This document shows positions 46,005-58,855 of a stretch of 64,000 nt of DNA, in pieces. Within the stretch, counting starts at the first letter, position 1, and each line of letters starts with the position of its first letter. Source of the DNA: Procambarus clarkii (taxonomy: Eukaryota > Arthropoda > Malacostraca > Decapoda > Cambaridae); assembly GCF_040958095.1 (NCBI RefSeq), contig NC_091175.1, positions 15,919,794 through 15,983,793 on the forward strand, read 5' to 3'. Made by a program: the position numbers and the translations under genes. The notes beneath the pieces were generated by a model. The model was given only the letters and a program-made list of their open reading frames with translations, was not told the DNA's origin and did no database searches.

Positions 46005-46943
46005 TTTTTCTACCACAGACGTGGCCACACATTTACAATGCTAACCAACATATATACATTTCCTTCTGTCCTCCATGGACAGGGTTAGAGAAGTCTTAAA
46101 CATATAGTTCAAGGGTTTATTGAACACTCAACCACAGAAGGTGATTCGGTGCTTTTAAAATGCTAAGCTAACCTACATATGTAAATATATAGATACACAG
46201 ATTTACGTATGCCCTACATAAAGTGTTAGATGTGTCTTTTACATAGTGTCATTAATGTACATTCACAAAGGTGAAATGTAATTCTGATCAGCTTCCATAT
46301 ATACTTTATACCCATACATATACACACACACACACATATACATACATATATACACACACATGCATTCACATACATTTGTCTCATTTACTCTGACAGGGTG
46401 AGATAGCTGATAAAGAAACTAGTGTGCAATTAAGCACTTAATCACTGAAGGTGCTTTTACAAGCTCAGGTTATATAGTTACATCATATATATACATTGTA
46501 TAATTGATATATTACATGGTCAATCTTGGATACAAGTCCAATATATCATCAAGTGTTCCAGTACTCATATAGTAACTACAGAGTTCAGCATACCTTAGCC
46601 CAGGAGGGCGAAAGTCAGTCAGTATGGGACACTCTACAATATAATGTTCAAGAGAGTGCATGTTTTCTCTTTCACAAAGTTGACACATTGTGTACTCGAC
46701 ATTTGGGTTTTGAGAAAGCTGCCAGATACGTCTATATCCCAGGCGTATTCTGGCCACTATAACATCACATTGCCGGGTTCTTGTTCTATTAGTCCCATAT
46801 GTGAATGTCTCCTCACGATATCTATCATAATATTTAATGCTACAACTTTCAGGTCTTTGTGAATTTGTTAGGTCAAAAGGAGTAAATATGTTGCATAGGT
46901 TTATTATATACTCCCAGAGTGGACCCTCAGCAGTATTGTAACA
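46005..46943 (-). mobile_element. LINE family Q, zinc-knuckle C-terminus and duplicated 3' UTR
   Basis: On minus, open from about 46940 to the stop near 46512: GPLWEYIINLCNIFTPFDL, YREETFTYGTNRTRTRQCD, VIVARIRLGYRRIWQLSQ, CQLCERENMHSLEHYIVEC. The last has the C-x2-C...H-x4-C zinc-knuckle common at LINE C-termini. It aligns with the plus-strand copy at 53931-54356. The 3' UTR has two diverged copies of an AAGCACC..TCACTTC / GTGCTTAATTGA-type block (about 46440 and 46125). It ends in an A-run at about 46005. Truncated at the 5' end by a stop. Confidence 0.85.
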
Positions 46944-48180
46944 TCAGTGTTTAATTACCTATGTCTGGGATAGAAAACTGTTAGACTTATCTGGTTCTCC
47001 CACAACAACAATGATCATCCCGAAGATGCAACCGACAACAACTGATTAACTTCTGGTTACTTATTTACTACGAGGTGTAATGAGGCAATGGATGGTGTTG
47101 AACATGCACAAATGTCTTGACGTGCCGTGTGGCTGTAATCTAATGTAACGTAACCCATTTGCCTACTTTGTGGTTATCTAACTCACCAAAACTAATCACC
47201 TTGCCTTATTTGTGAATGTAATCTAACCTAATGCCATTTCCTGTTTTCTGATTGCTGTCTAAGCAAATATCACCTTATGTTCTCTGACCACCTTGCCTGT
47301 CTTCTGGTTGCTAACCTAACTACCATGATTACGTTTTGGCATATAGGGGCTGCTCTTATTTATTAGCCTTTTCATCTCATTTTTAATTCACATATGGACC
47401 CTAAATTAACGCTGGTTGAGTGATAGTTTACTGCCCATCAATGCTAAAATTAATTAATTAATACTTCCATAAACACATGTAAATAAATTTTCTTATTAAA
47501 TTGAAATTCCAACTCACACACTGTGTTAAAATATGCAATTAAAATTTTTATTCAGTTGTTCTAATTTGTCTTTTCGAAGCAAATGTTGCATGTACTGACT
47601 TTCCGTAGTAGCTTAACAGCCTTGGATTATCATCTTGGGAAAGGCTGATTAACTAAGCTTGAACTTAGCCTTAGTATCACGAAAAATACAGCAAAATCAG
47701 ACATTAACTTGCTTGTATTATCATCGAAAGGGCTAATAAATTTGGCTACAGCTTGATTCGGCTTTGTGAGGACATGGGATTACTGGTAAAAAAACTTAAA
47801 TTCCCTATATTTCAAGTCTTAATTACGTACCTTACTCCTTGAAGTAAGGCATAACATAAATGTACAAAGAAATCCCAGATGACGTATTTGGTGGAGAATC
47901 AATTTTCATTGTCCAATTTGCACTCGAAGGGTGTGTGCGTGTGGAGGTGTATGTACGGTGTATGGAGTGATGAGTGTAGAGTATGTGAAGAGTGGTATGT
48001 GCAGTGTATGAAGAGTGATGTTTTGTAGTGTGTTTGAAGGATTGGGGTATAAATTTCAGGTTTACAATCTAAAGTACACAGAGGAACACATTGTGTCGAG
48101 GTGGGTTGGCTGCATCAACACCCTCCCCCCCCTCCTCGTTCTTATACATCTATCAATGCTCCACTTGTATGCTCTCACTG
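46944..48180. other. Unassigned; weak long-period repeat
   Basis: 47140-47345 contains loosely repeated phrases (TTGCCT...TGTGG/TCTGGTT...CTAACCTAA) about 60-70 bp apart. GTATGAAGAGTG-type words recur at 47940-48020. No gene. Confidence 0.4.
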
Positions 48181-48300
48181 TTGTATACCTTCAATCTATA
48201 CTCCTGTTGTATACCTTCAGTCTATACTCCTGTTGTATACCTTCAGTCTATACTCCTGTTGTATACCTTCAATCTATACTCCTGTTGTATACCTTTTCAA
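48181..48300. repeat. Minisatellite, 26-bp unit
   Basis: Four to five units of TTGTATACCTTCAATCTATA plus CTCCTG. The three plus-strand frames show the same LYSCCIP peptide in rotation. Confidence 0.95.
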
Positions 48301-48849
48301 TATAAGCTCAAATTGATTTCCTCTTTAACATTCCTAAGGTCAAAAATATCCAAATTTCAGAGGCATAATTTGACACCAGCGATGTTACCTAAAGCTACAG
48401 ACCCTTGTGTTATCTTCACTATGGGCGGTGATGAGTCTTGCACAGGAGGTAATGACTTGGTGGGTGGAAGATTGTCGTTCATCCCTCTCTCACTTGCGTG
48501 GGAGGGACCCCTTTTTAGTTGAGACTATCGAGTAATGGACTATGTGGGAGGGAGATTTCCCTTGGGTACAACTATATGTGTAGGTGGAAGACTATCAAAC
48601 AAGAGGGGGACTGATTGTGTTGGTGGGAGACTGATGTAAGGAATGGAGGATTGAGAGGAATACATTAACATGGGAGAAACTGTGTCAGGGGAGAGGAGTG
48701 AGTAAAGGGGATCCATTACTGCAGAGCGTGGGGGGGGGGGAGATATGCAAAAATAGGCGAACAAATAAAGTTGCCAGCTAGCGTTGTCATTACTGACCTG
48801 CAGGCCATGATGAATGGAATTGACAGTTCCTGCGATAATTATGATTATC
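48301..48849. other. Unassigned; degenerate GTGGGAGG repeats
   Basis: 48480-48700 contains loosely repeated GTGGGAGGGA, GGTGGAAGACTATC and GGTGGGAGACTG words. No gene. Confidence 0.4.
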
Positions 48850-49252
48850 TCTGAGTGGGTGGCATAGCACGGTGGTAGGTGGTGGAGGCAATGTTAGTGG
48901 GTGGTAGATGATGGTGGTGGCTATGTTAGTGGGTGGTAGATGATGGTGGTGGCTATGTTAGTGGGTGATAACGAGGCCTGTGGTGGTGGAGGCAATGTTA
49001 GTGGGTGGTAGATGATGGTGGTGGCTATGTTAGTGGGTGGTAGATGATGGTGGTGGCTATGTTAGTGGGTGGTAGATGATGGTGGTGGCTATGTTAGTGG
49101 GTGATAACGAGGCCTGTGGTGGTGGAGGCTAGGTTAGTGGGTGGTAGATGATGGTGGTGGCTATGTTAGTGGGTGATAACGAGGCCTGTGGTGGTGGAGG
49201 CAATGTTAGTGGGTGGTAGATGAGGGTGGAGGCTAGGTTAGTGGGTGGTAGA
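48850..49252. repeat. Minisatellite, 32-bp unit with higher-order blocks
   Basis: Units of GGTGGTAGATGATGGTGGTG plus GCTATGTTAGTG, periodically replaced by a GATAACGAGGCCTGTGGTGG variant, giving larger blocks of two to four units. Confidence 0.95.
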
Positions 49253-49857
49253 AGTCATGAAACCACCACTGCCGGCCAATGAGGTATCGTGATGGAGATG
49301 GCTCTACTAACAAATCATTTAGACTTTGCGAAGTAAATATTAGTAGAAGTTATTTTGCTAATGACGCAGAATTATTTTTGTTTGGGCAATATGTGAGTTT
49401 ATGTCTATGTCACAGGTGTTGAGTGGGCGTGACAAAAGCACACACCTGTTAAACAGTTGTTCCCGTTAAGGAAAGCTAATTAACAGACGACTATAAACCA
49501 CTTGTTCTTGTTAAAGGAATTTAGCTTCGTAATATTACAAAGTGAAGCTTTTTCAGTTAAATTTAATTTGAATTTATAGCTATTAAGATATATATGTAAA
49601 TAATCCCTACCGATAAGTATGAAAGCATTAAGAAAAAAAATTATTGAAAATCAGTATATAACCCAGGAAGAAACACAATACACACAACGCCATGAACAAA
49701 TACTTTAAATGATGTCACAGAGGTAAACTAATAGCCTTTCCCCTCTTACCTTACCCTTCCCAACCCTGCTGCCTTTCCTTTGCTGCCCTCCACAACATAT
49801 ACAAACATGGAAGAAAAGTCAACATTGCGTGGCCATCTTTAGTTCAATTCATTAGCA
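49253..49857. other. Unassigned
   Basis: No recognised gene or repeat. Confidence 0.4.
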
Positions 49858-49940
49858 GCTTGATCGAGGACCGGGCTGCGGGGACGCTAAGCCCCGAAAT
49901 CATCTCAAGATAACCTCAAGATAACCTTGATAACTTGCTA
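49858..49940 (+). mobile_element. LINE tail type 2, orphan copy
   Basis: TTGATCGAGGACCGGGCTGC, GGGGACGCTAAGCCCCGAAA and TCATCTCAAGATAACCTCAA. The same tail ends the SINE at 63231-63485 and occurs on minus at 51085-51170. The terminal repeat is CAAGATAACCT. Confidence 0.85.
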
Positions 49941-50144
49941 TCGGTGACGAAAAAACAATTCAAGATACAAGGCCCCTGGGACCGCATCTTCTAAGGAAAC
50001 TTTAACCAAGGCTTCCTTTAGGTCTCATTAATTATATAAATTATAAATAAAGTTGATATGTAATTAGAGGCAGTAATTAATGTGGGCAACCTGCAGATGG
50101 TGACAGCCAGGTGGCCCTGAGTCTCCACGCTGACACCGAACTTT

Positions 50145-50185
50145 TAATTAATAATAATAATAATAATAATTAATAATAATATACA
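50145..50185. repeat. (AAT)n microsatellite
   Basis: Trinucleotide tract at 50148-50180, some 45 bp before SINE M copy 2. Confidence 0.9.
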
Positions 50186-50224
50186 TTAAAATCACAATAG
50201 CATGATCTGTCAATGTGAAAATCA

Positions 50225-50307
50225 TGTCCTGGTTCAGGGGGTATGACGTGCGTTTGGCATTCACTAGGACGATGGTTCAATTCCCACTCTGCTCCAGCGA
50301 TTTTCTC

Positions 50308-50373
<66 letters not shown>

Positions 50374-50385
50374 AATAATGTTCTG
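50225..50385 (+). mobile_element. tRNA-derived SINE family M with (AAT)n tail, copy 2
   Basis: GTCCTGGTTCAGGGGGTATG (A-box-like) and ACGATGGTTCAATTCCCACT (B box), then CTGCTCCAGCGATTTTCTC and a long (AAT)n tail. Head and tail positions agree with the copy at 37925. Confidence 0.7.
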
Positions 50386-50473
50386 CTTTGTCATGTTATA
50401 TGGAATAAAGGGGAAATAAAAATAATAATTTATTGTGAATCATTGCTGGTAGCTGTTAAACACTAACCAAAAA

Positions 50474-50535
50474 TAGCGCTTCCGGTTCCATATTCTAGTG
50501 CGACAATTTTTGGTCTTTGGTAAAGTATACGTCAA
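50474..50535. repeat. Dispersed repeat shared with 5120-5180
   Basis: GCGCTTCCGGTTCCATATTC, TAGTGCGACAATTTTTGG and TAAAGTATACGTC align with the left border of the 15-bp minisatellite. Confidence 0.6.
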
Positions 50536-50820
50536 AATTCAACGTTCTATTAGGAGGATTGGTTGGTTAAACATGGTTTCCTTAGTAGTTCATTATTATC
50601 CTTAAATGCTCTTGATTAATTATGTACGTTAATTACCCCCGAGTGATATTACTTATATTAACGTTCTATTTACAATAGTATAGGTGGAGAAATATACTTT
50701 AAACACACTTATCGACAAATTATAGTATAATCCAGAGTTTCGTCCGTTCACACCGACTCTGATCACATAAACAATCATTGCATCAAGTTATTAGCATCAA
50801 ATACGAACTACCTACCTGTT
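50536..50820. other. Unassigned
   Basis: AT-rich, no feature recognised. Confidence 0.4.
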
Positions 50821-50824
50821 GTTG

Positions 50825-50965
50825 ATCTAGTTCCGGGGATCAATACCCCCCACGAATCCGGTCTCTAACAGGCCTCCTGGTTGGTGGTCTGGTCAACCAG
50901 GCTGTTGGACACAGCTGCTCGAAGCCTGATGTATTATGAATCACAGCCTGATTGGTCAGATATCA
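50825..50965 (-). mobile_element. LINE-type module E
   Basis: On minus: AGGCTGTGATTCATAATACA, TCAGGCTTCGAGCAGCTGTG, AACAGCCTGGTTGACCAGAC and CAACCAGGAGGCCTG. Matches 11230-11365 (+) and 58930-59090 (-). Confidence 0.75.
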
Positions 50966-51084
50966 TATTAATCAGATAATTAGCATAACAATAAATAAAT
51001 AAAACAAAAACTTGATACTCAAGTAATTAAAATATCACGTTTTCAACAGTCTGCCCGCAATACAAAAATAAAAAATATAAAAAG

Positions 51085-51180
51085 TTATCTTGAGATCTTG
51101 AGGTTATCTTGAGATGATTTCGGGGCTTAGTGTCCCCGCGGCCCGGTCCTCGACCAGGCCTCCATCCCCAGAAAGGTGAT
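51085..51180 (-). mobile_element. LINE tail type 2
   Basis: On minus: GGAGGCCTGGTCGAGGACCG, GGCCGCGGGGACACTAAGCC, CCGAAATCATCTCAAGATAA. It begins within the AGGCCTGGTCGAGG junction seen at the end of module E. The terminal CAAGATAACCTCAAGATC is slightly expanded. Confidence 0.85.
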
Positions 51181-52420
<1,240 letters not shown>

Positions 52421-52421
52421 C

Positions 52422-52500
52422 TGTTATGTAGCGGTGACCTATACGTTGTCGACTCGCATACGTGACTCTCCAGGTTCGATTCCCGGTAGGATAGATAAAG
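52422..52500 (+). mobile_element. tRNA-like SINE head
   Basis: AGCGGTGACCTATACGTTGT (A-box-like) and TCTCCAGGTTCGATTCCCGG (B box). No second copy in the window. Confidence 0.5.
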
Positions 52501-52854
52501 TTGAACTCGTACTAGTAGTGATTTGCCACTCCGTGTAAATTTCACCCTCCTTACCTGACCAGAAACGTATTAACCCAAGCAACCCACCTAACCCATCGAG
52601 TACGATGGATAGAAAACGTAGTTTTTGAGCATTATGATGGTAGGTCATATCTGTAACGTTGGTTACAATAACATAAAAAATCGCGACATATTAGTTGAGA
52701 GGACGAGCTGAACAATTTGGGAGTTAGATGACTGTTGTGGGTTGCATCCTGGGAATAGGATCAGTAGTTAGCTAAGGGAAACCTCGATGGGTCTAAATAC
52801 AGGCTTCCTGTCCCCGATAACGGTAAACAGAGAAACAAGTCACAAGGAAATAGC

Positions 52855-52930
52855 AGCCGCAGTGGTTTAAGGCGTATGGCTGGGAGAAACCCAGGTCGGT
52901 GGGTCGAATCCCTCGTTGCTTCCGTTGATT
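52855..52930 (+). mobile_element. tRNA-derived SINE family M, tail-less relative
   Basis: GCAGTGGTTTAAGGCGTATG, GCTGGGAGAAACCCAGGTCG and GTGGGTCGAATCCCTCG follow the 37925 copy block by block. It runs directly into palindrome J. Confidence 0.7.
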
Positions 52931-52933
52931 TTC

Positions 52934-53360
52934 TCAGATTCACGAAGCAGTTACGCAAGCACTTGCGAACGTGTACAGCTTTCCTCAATCTTTGACGGCT
53001 TTGGTTACATTTATTAAACAGTGACAGTGTCAGACCACGGAGGAAGAATTGAATGAAGGATTCATTCCTTCTGAAGATGTATTAATACATGAAAATACTT
53101 AAGGAAATTCCTGTTTCAATTCTTCCTCCGTGGTCCGACACTGTCACATTTTTCATTACGTGTTAATTTTCGTGATTTATACACTTATTAAACAGTTTAC
53201 AAGCATGAAAACTTCCCAATCAACTGTTGTTATTGTTATAAACAGCCTCCTGGTGCTTCGGAGCTCATTAACTGTTTAATAATTGTAAACAAAGCCGCCA
53301 AAGATTGAGGAAAGGTGTACAGGTTCGTAAGTGCTTGCGTAACTGCTTCGTGATTCTGGC
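52934..53360. mobile_element. Palindromic element J, full copy with nested insertion
   Basis: The left end, GATTCACGAAGCAGTTACGC plus AAGCACTTGCGAACGTGTAC plus TTTCCTCAATCTTTGACGGC, is complementary to the right end, GCCGCCAAAGATTGAGGAAA plus GGTGTACAGGTTCGTAAGTG plus CTTGCGTAACTGCTTCGTGA. The centre is GTTATAAACAGCCTCCTGG. The left arm is interrupted at 53021 by an insertion. Copies at 22546 and 34050. Confidence 0.88.
53022..53184. mobile_element. Nested insertion with terminal inverted repeats inside element J
   Basis: TGACAGTGTCAGACCACGGA...GAATTGAA and TTCAATTCTTCCTCCGTGGT...GACACTGTCA are near-perfect inverted repeats of about 32 bp, with a second, smaller hairpin inside. They are followed by about 37 bp (TTTTTCATTACGTGTTAATT...). 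TTATTAAACAG occurs on both sides (53011-53021 and 53185-53195), an 11-bp candidate target-site duplication. Confidence 0.75.
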
Positions 53361-53867
53361 CGGTAAGGAGGGGACGATACATAGTGTATTACCAAGGAGG
53401 CAAGCCAGAGATTAACTTTCCAGAGCTATTTTCTTTTTCTTTTCCAGTCTGTTGAAAGGTCGGTCGTTGACCGACTCAGCCTTCAAATGTCAAGAAGTTT
53501 GAATGATACCAAATTTCTTCCTTTTATAATTAAAAGGGGCTTTGTTTGCCTTCTCTCAAGGTTGAGCCTTGATGGACTCTGTCGATTGGTTAGCCTTGTA
53601 TACAAATTGTACGGATTTACACAGAAATATAAAGCTGTTTAAACAGCGTGTTTAGATCCTGTCTAAACAACCTAACAGGCCACTGGACAAGTGTTATTAA
53701 GGAAGCTGTATAGTGCCCCGACATCACTTTTCTAAATTCAATATTTACAATATACACTTTAATACCTTGTGTATACTTGCAACTATTGTATATACTTGAA
53801 TCCATTGTTTACATTTGTATCCCTTATGTACACTTCTATACCTTGTGTACACACACATACAGTAGTA
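53361..53867. other. Unassigned
   Basis: 53760-53850 has loosely repeated ATACCTTGTGTATACTTG-type words. No gene. Confidence 0.4.
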
Positions 53868-53925
53868 GGCATCCGTCAATCCCGAGGGGCTATGGAGTTG
53901 TGCCCTGGGTATCTAGTTGTTCCAG
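53868..53925. repeat. Dispersed repeat family F, partial copy
   Basis: AGTAGTAGGCATCCGTCAAT plus CCCGAGGGGCTATGGAGTTG, a diverged start of the 22047 and 55927 copies. It is joined to the LINE Q fragment that follows. Confidence 0.6.
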
Positions 53926-53930
53926 TCTAA

Positions 53931-54630
53931 TTGGATGTAACGCCTGCTGTGGCTGTGAAGGCCAATGAGCAAACACCAAGGCGATGCTGGAGTGTCCACT
54001 CGAGGGCACAGACCTGGGAATATGATTTGTTCAGATCTGAAACCTATATCTATGGGCAGCATAAAACGTCCACTAGACTGTGCGACACAGTTGTTGCTAG
54101 GATCAGGTTGGGTTACCGTTACCTGTGGCAGGTGGCTACAGGTGACGGATCTCTCAATCCTGAGCACTCCAAGTGCAAACTCTGTGAGCAGGAACTGCGG
54201 CATGATCTCCCATACTACACCACCGAATGTCCGGTTATTAGACCTTTCAGACACGTTGGCATGAGGTACCTAGAGCTTTGCAATTACTTTATTCACTCTC
54301 GTGCTCTTGAAGATATCATCATATTGCACTCAAACTTTGCCAGTGCAGTCTACTGAACATATGGCCCTGTATGACTAACCATCCTGCGAGATGGGGACTT
54401 TTAGTATCACTGCTGCCTTATTCACTCTTGTGTTGATGATATCCTCATAATGCTCCCAGAGTCTGCCCGTGTAGACTACTGATCACATGCCTCTGTATGA
54501 CTAACCATCGTGTGTGATGGGGATTTTTTAGCGTCACGTAGCTAGCTTAATGACACAATGTACTCCCCTTCATATAGTCTAGGGTAGCTGCACAAATGCA
54601 GATGAACCTAATATATTAATAAAAAAAAAG
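53931..54630 (+). mobile_element. LINE family Q, C-terminus and duplicated 3' UTR
   Basis: Open to the stop near 54354: SETYIYGQHKTSTRLCDT, VVARIRLGYRYLWQVAT, CKLCEQELRHDLPYYTTEC, FRHVGMRYLELCNYF. It aligns with 46512-46940 (-). The His of the C-x2-C...H-x4-C zinc-knuckle is Tyr here (YYTTEC versus EHYIVEC), so the domain is probably non-functional. The segment 54290-54415 is repeated in diverged form at 54418-54535. It ends in AATATATTAATAAAAAAAAA. Confidence 0.85.
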
Positions 54631-55165
54631 AGTCCCATCTGCCCGAAGCAACTGGTTTCAAGGCGCCAGAGGCCCGCCTTCGCCCCTTCTCCTGTTGGTA
54701 GAAGCAGTTCCGCCAGGCCTAGAGACTAAGCCACACGTGCAGGCCAGGAGCTGGACTTGGTTGCCAGAGGCTATTTGAGACGCTCGCCATCAGGGGCACT
54801 TTACAGGGTGTAGGAGCTTATCTCTACAACCCTTCCCCCCGGCAATAACAACCCTTGGAACCACACACACATACAGATGCATTAGGTATGAGGATAAATA
54901 CTAAGCTCACACGTTGTATGTAACTCAGAACTGTGGAGAGCTTGGCTGGTTCCTGCATCCTGGAATCCTCTGGTATAATGTCTTAGACGGTTCCTGAGAT
55001 TCTCGTGTCGGATTATATCCTGTTCAACGTTCAACAGCGATTAGATAAAGAAGTACCTTTACCTTGTAATAATAAGTTTCACTCTCTAATGACGGTCATT
55101 CACTTTGTAGCTTAGTGTAGAAGAGGTCATTTTGTCGAACGTAGAAGTAAGGCAGCTATCAGGAG
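54631..55165. other. Unassigned
   Basis: GC-rich 54640-54840 (CCAGAGGCCCGCCTTCGCCC) looks like a repeat end, but there is no second copy here. Confidence 0.4.
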
Positions 55166-55169
55166 AATG

Positions 55170-55337
55170 CACTAAGCTATTACGACTATATAGCATTTGA
55201 AATTGATATGAGGATAAGGATTTAGGATAGAACAGAAGATAGAAATGGTGCCCAACCACTTGGACGGTCGGGGATTGAACGCGGTTCTGCAAGAAGCGAG
55301 ACCGTCGCTCTACCGTCCAGTCCAAATGATTGGGCAA
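55170..55337 (-). mobile_element. SINE family S1
   Basis: CTATTACGACTATATAGCAT, GAGGATAAGGATTTAGGATA, GGTGCCCAACCACTTGGACG, GGTCGGGGATTGAACGCGGT, AAGCGAGACCGTCGCTCTAC. Same block order as 14585-14757; promoter-like head on minus. Confidence 0.8.
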
Positions 55338-55926
55338 TAAAATGTAGAGTCCCGGCGTACTTTGCTGCAAAATATTTTTTTTTTACTAAAGTTGCTTTGA
55401 AATAATATTTTCTTGCTACCATTTTAGAATATTTCCTTTGCAAGATGTAATCAGTAATTGCCGTGAGCGAGGTGCCTGTCCCCGGAGAAGTATTAAATTG
55501 GGTCGTCGTTCTTCATCCTACTGTGTTTATCAAGAGGCTAATTAGATCACAGAGAATATATTATTTTAAAGCTTAATCCCTTACCCAACCTTTCCATTGA
55601 TATAAATTTTTCTCCTAATTCTTGTATCCGACAACATGTTATGCCAATGTGTTCCGAAGCCCCTTTTGAAAGATTAGAGTGATCAATACTAGCATCATTT
55701 GACGCATTCTCTTCCGCATATTGCGCTGCAGTCATTATTATTATAAACCTAGAGCTGATTGCTATGCCATTCCACTAAGTTAAAAGGCATTCAACCTCGC
55801 TTTGACAATCCACTACGTTGAAACAACCACTACTTAAAAATGTTGAATAATTAAGTGTTCAATTTCGTTTAATCCTCTACCCTAAGGAATACGTCAGAAA
55901 ATACTGCTTAATTAATTCAGTAACGT
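55338..55926. other. Unassigned
   Basis: No feature recognised. Confidence 0.4.
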
Positions 55927-56125
55927 CCTTATAGTAGTAGTAGGCATCCATCCGTCTCAGGAGACTATGGAGTTGCGCTCTGGTTTTCGGTCTGGAGTGG
56001 CCTCTCCAGGTCGCAAAGCTTGGGTAAGTTGATACGGGGGAGAAGTTGTTACCCATGCAGCAGGTCACCCCACCTTTCCAGTGCGCAAATGCAGGGTAGG
56101 TTGATATGGAGGAGAAGCTGAACGT
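55927..56125. repeat. Dispersed repeat family F, copy with duplicated end
   Basis: (TAG)n, GCATCCATCCGTCTCAGGAG, TATGGAGTTGCGCTCTGG, CCCATGCAGCAGGTC. Then GCAGGGTAGGTTGATATGGA plus GGAGAAGCTG repeats the middle of the element a second time. Confidence 0.75.
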
Positions 56126-56736
<611 letters not shown>

Positions 56737-57179
56737 CGAAATTATCTCTCTATCCCTTGCTAACCACCAAGACGACCTTACCTTCCCTTGGTCCATATCA
56801 TGAAACTCATCAGAGGGAACAGACCTGTCTATCTCTCTATCCCTCCCATTTCTCTCTATCTTTCTATCCCTCCCTTCCCACCCTCTACCTCTCCCTTCCT
56901 CCATCCTTATCCCCGTCTCTCTCCCACCCGCCTATTCTCCATTCTCTCCACCTCTCCCACACTCTAACCTCACATTAAACGCATAATTGGCTTGGCTGTT
57001 TCCGCCGTTGTTTCCTTAACGTACAACTGGCAGATGATTACTTACAAGAAGGGGACAACGCGGGTCCTGGACAGGCTGCAGTGTTCAGTGCAATGCCTCA
57101 TGCCACAGCACACTGTTGCCAGTGTCAACATTATACTTGCTAAGCGGAAAGGGGCTCTTGCCACCTGTGGTGTGGCTTA
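56737..57179. other. Unassigned, pyrimidine-rich at first
   Basis: 56740-56970 is CT-rich low-complexity. No gene. Confidence 0.45.
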
Positions 57180-57312
57180 ACACTGATGTGGAGGTGTAAC
57201 ACCACTGACGTGGAGGTGTAACACCACTGATGTGGAGGTGTAACACCACTGATGTGGAGGTGTAACACCACTGATGTGGAGGTGTAACACCACTGATGTG
57301 TGGAGTGTAACA
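57180..57312. repeat. Minisatellite, 22-bp unit
   Basis: Six units of ACACCACTGATGTGGAGGTG plus TA. The minus-strand frames show SVVLHLHISGVTPP in rotation. Confidence 0.95.
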
Positions 57313-58020
57313 CCAGTACTGGCTCTCAGGTATCACTGACAGGAATTACGCCAGGAAACAATTTTCCATCAAAAAACTTTGCAATACAATGACATCAGAG
57401 ATATTGCCACAGGTAATCAGCGTGTGTTTGGTGTTTACTAATTACAGATGGTGCTTCTTGCCAGTCTATCTGCTCCCTTATTTCTCCATTCCCTCTCCAC
57501 CAAACAATTTCCCATGTACAACACAACGACACATTATATAACAACTACGCACTAAAAAAAACACACTCATACAATCAATTTTTTTTAACAGTAAATTATA
57601 GTGAAGATACGAACCTGGAGTTTATCAATGTCCGGTTTTGTTTTCCCCCAAGCCATCATAGTGTTTTAACAAAGGATTATCCACTTACACTGTGGCAAAC
57701 TGTAAACAAACTTTCTTTATGCAAGGAAGACACAGTTTTACTGATTGCTTGCCGACCAATTTGGTTATTTCCAAAATCTTGGAGTGCTTTTCTCTACTGA
57801 TTTAAAAAAATTCTGCATATGAACATTTACACTCGAGTGTGTTGAGTAAAGAATAAGTCTAATGTGAAGACTGTAAGGAAATGTTTAGAGAAGTATAGAA
57901 TGGAGTACGAAGCCTTTAGAAGATAAATATAATGGTTGGAATAAGTTAATTTTTTTTTTGCAGGGATATTCCTGCGCGGGCCCTAGTTAAGTTGTTAATT
58001 AAGTACGAGACAAAAACAAA
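57313..58020. other. Unassigned
   Basis: No feature recognised. Confidence 0.4.
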
Positions 58021-58029
58021 ATTTAACAG

Positions 58030-58185
58030 CCTTTTGCGAGTTATGTAAACATCCGGATAATCCGAAGATTCGAGTTATCTGAACATCCAAATTATCCGAA
58101 GATTCGAATTACCTGAACATCCGAAGCTTCGAGTTATCTGAATATCCGACAGTCAAGTTAACTGAACATCCGAGTTATGCAAAAT
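58030..58185. repeat. Minisatellite, about 24 bp unit
   Basis: About six diverged units of TTATCTGAACATCCGAAGAT plus TCGAG. Confidence 0.8.
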
Positions 58186-58565
58186 TAAATAACAATAACG
58201 TGACTTATCTATGAGAACATCTTTAATTAAAGCCGTCTAGAATCTATCTCATGTCCTACGTCCCTCTAGACGTGTACATTACCAACTAGACTACGATGAG
58301 AATAAAACCATACCCAACTTTTATTTAATTATTTATTTGTATTTATTTATTTATATATACAAGAGTTCTTACATTCTTGTACTTGAAATCTGCCTGGAAT
58401 TAAAGGAGCTTGAAGGCGCAGAACTAATACCCAAACCCAATTTTTGATTGCTACCCAATCACACTCTGGTGAAGGAGAATGCTTCCGTCAAGCAAAAATT
58501 GGATTTGCGTATCTGCTCGGTGCCTGCAAACTTCTTTAATTCTGGGCAGACTTCAGATTGTGTCG
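58186..58565. other. Unassigned
   Basis: AT-rich TTTATTTATT at 58320-58360. No gene. Confidence 0.4.
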
Positions 58566-58569
58566 CTTT

Positions 58570-58650
58570 AAAGCTCTTTGTGGTCTAGTGGGTAATGTGT
58601 GCATTTGGGGAGACGAGGATGCGAGATCGATCCCACTGAGCTGCTCTAAA
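58570..58650 (+). mobile_element. tRNA-like SINE head, weak
   Basis: CTTTGTGGTCTAGTGGGTAA (A-box-like) and GGATGCGAGATCGATCCCAC (degenerate B box). Confidence 0.4.
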
Positions 58651-58787
58651 GATAAAGGGGAGAGGGAAAAAAATGTTGCATTGTAAGCTGACGTAGAAAA
58701 CAGGTGAACCTTTTTGACGAATCATGCAAGCCATATACCATATTTCTAGTCCCCTCTTCAACCCAACCTTCCACTCATCAGCCAGGG

Positions 58788-58855
58788 GTCAGGATAAGGA
58801 TTTGGGATGAGAAGGGAGAAAAGGAATGGTGCCCAACCACTTAGGCTGGTCTGTT
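58788..58855 (-). mobile_element. SINE family S1, fragment
   Basis: GGGGTCAGGATAAGGATTTG plus GGATGAGAAGGG and GGTGCCCAACCACTTAGG match the middle of the 14585 and 55170 copies. Confidence 0.7.
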
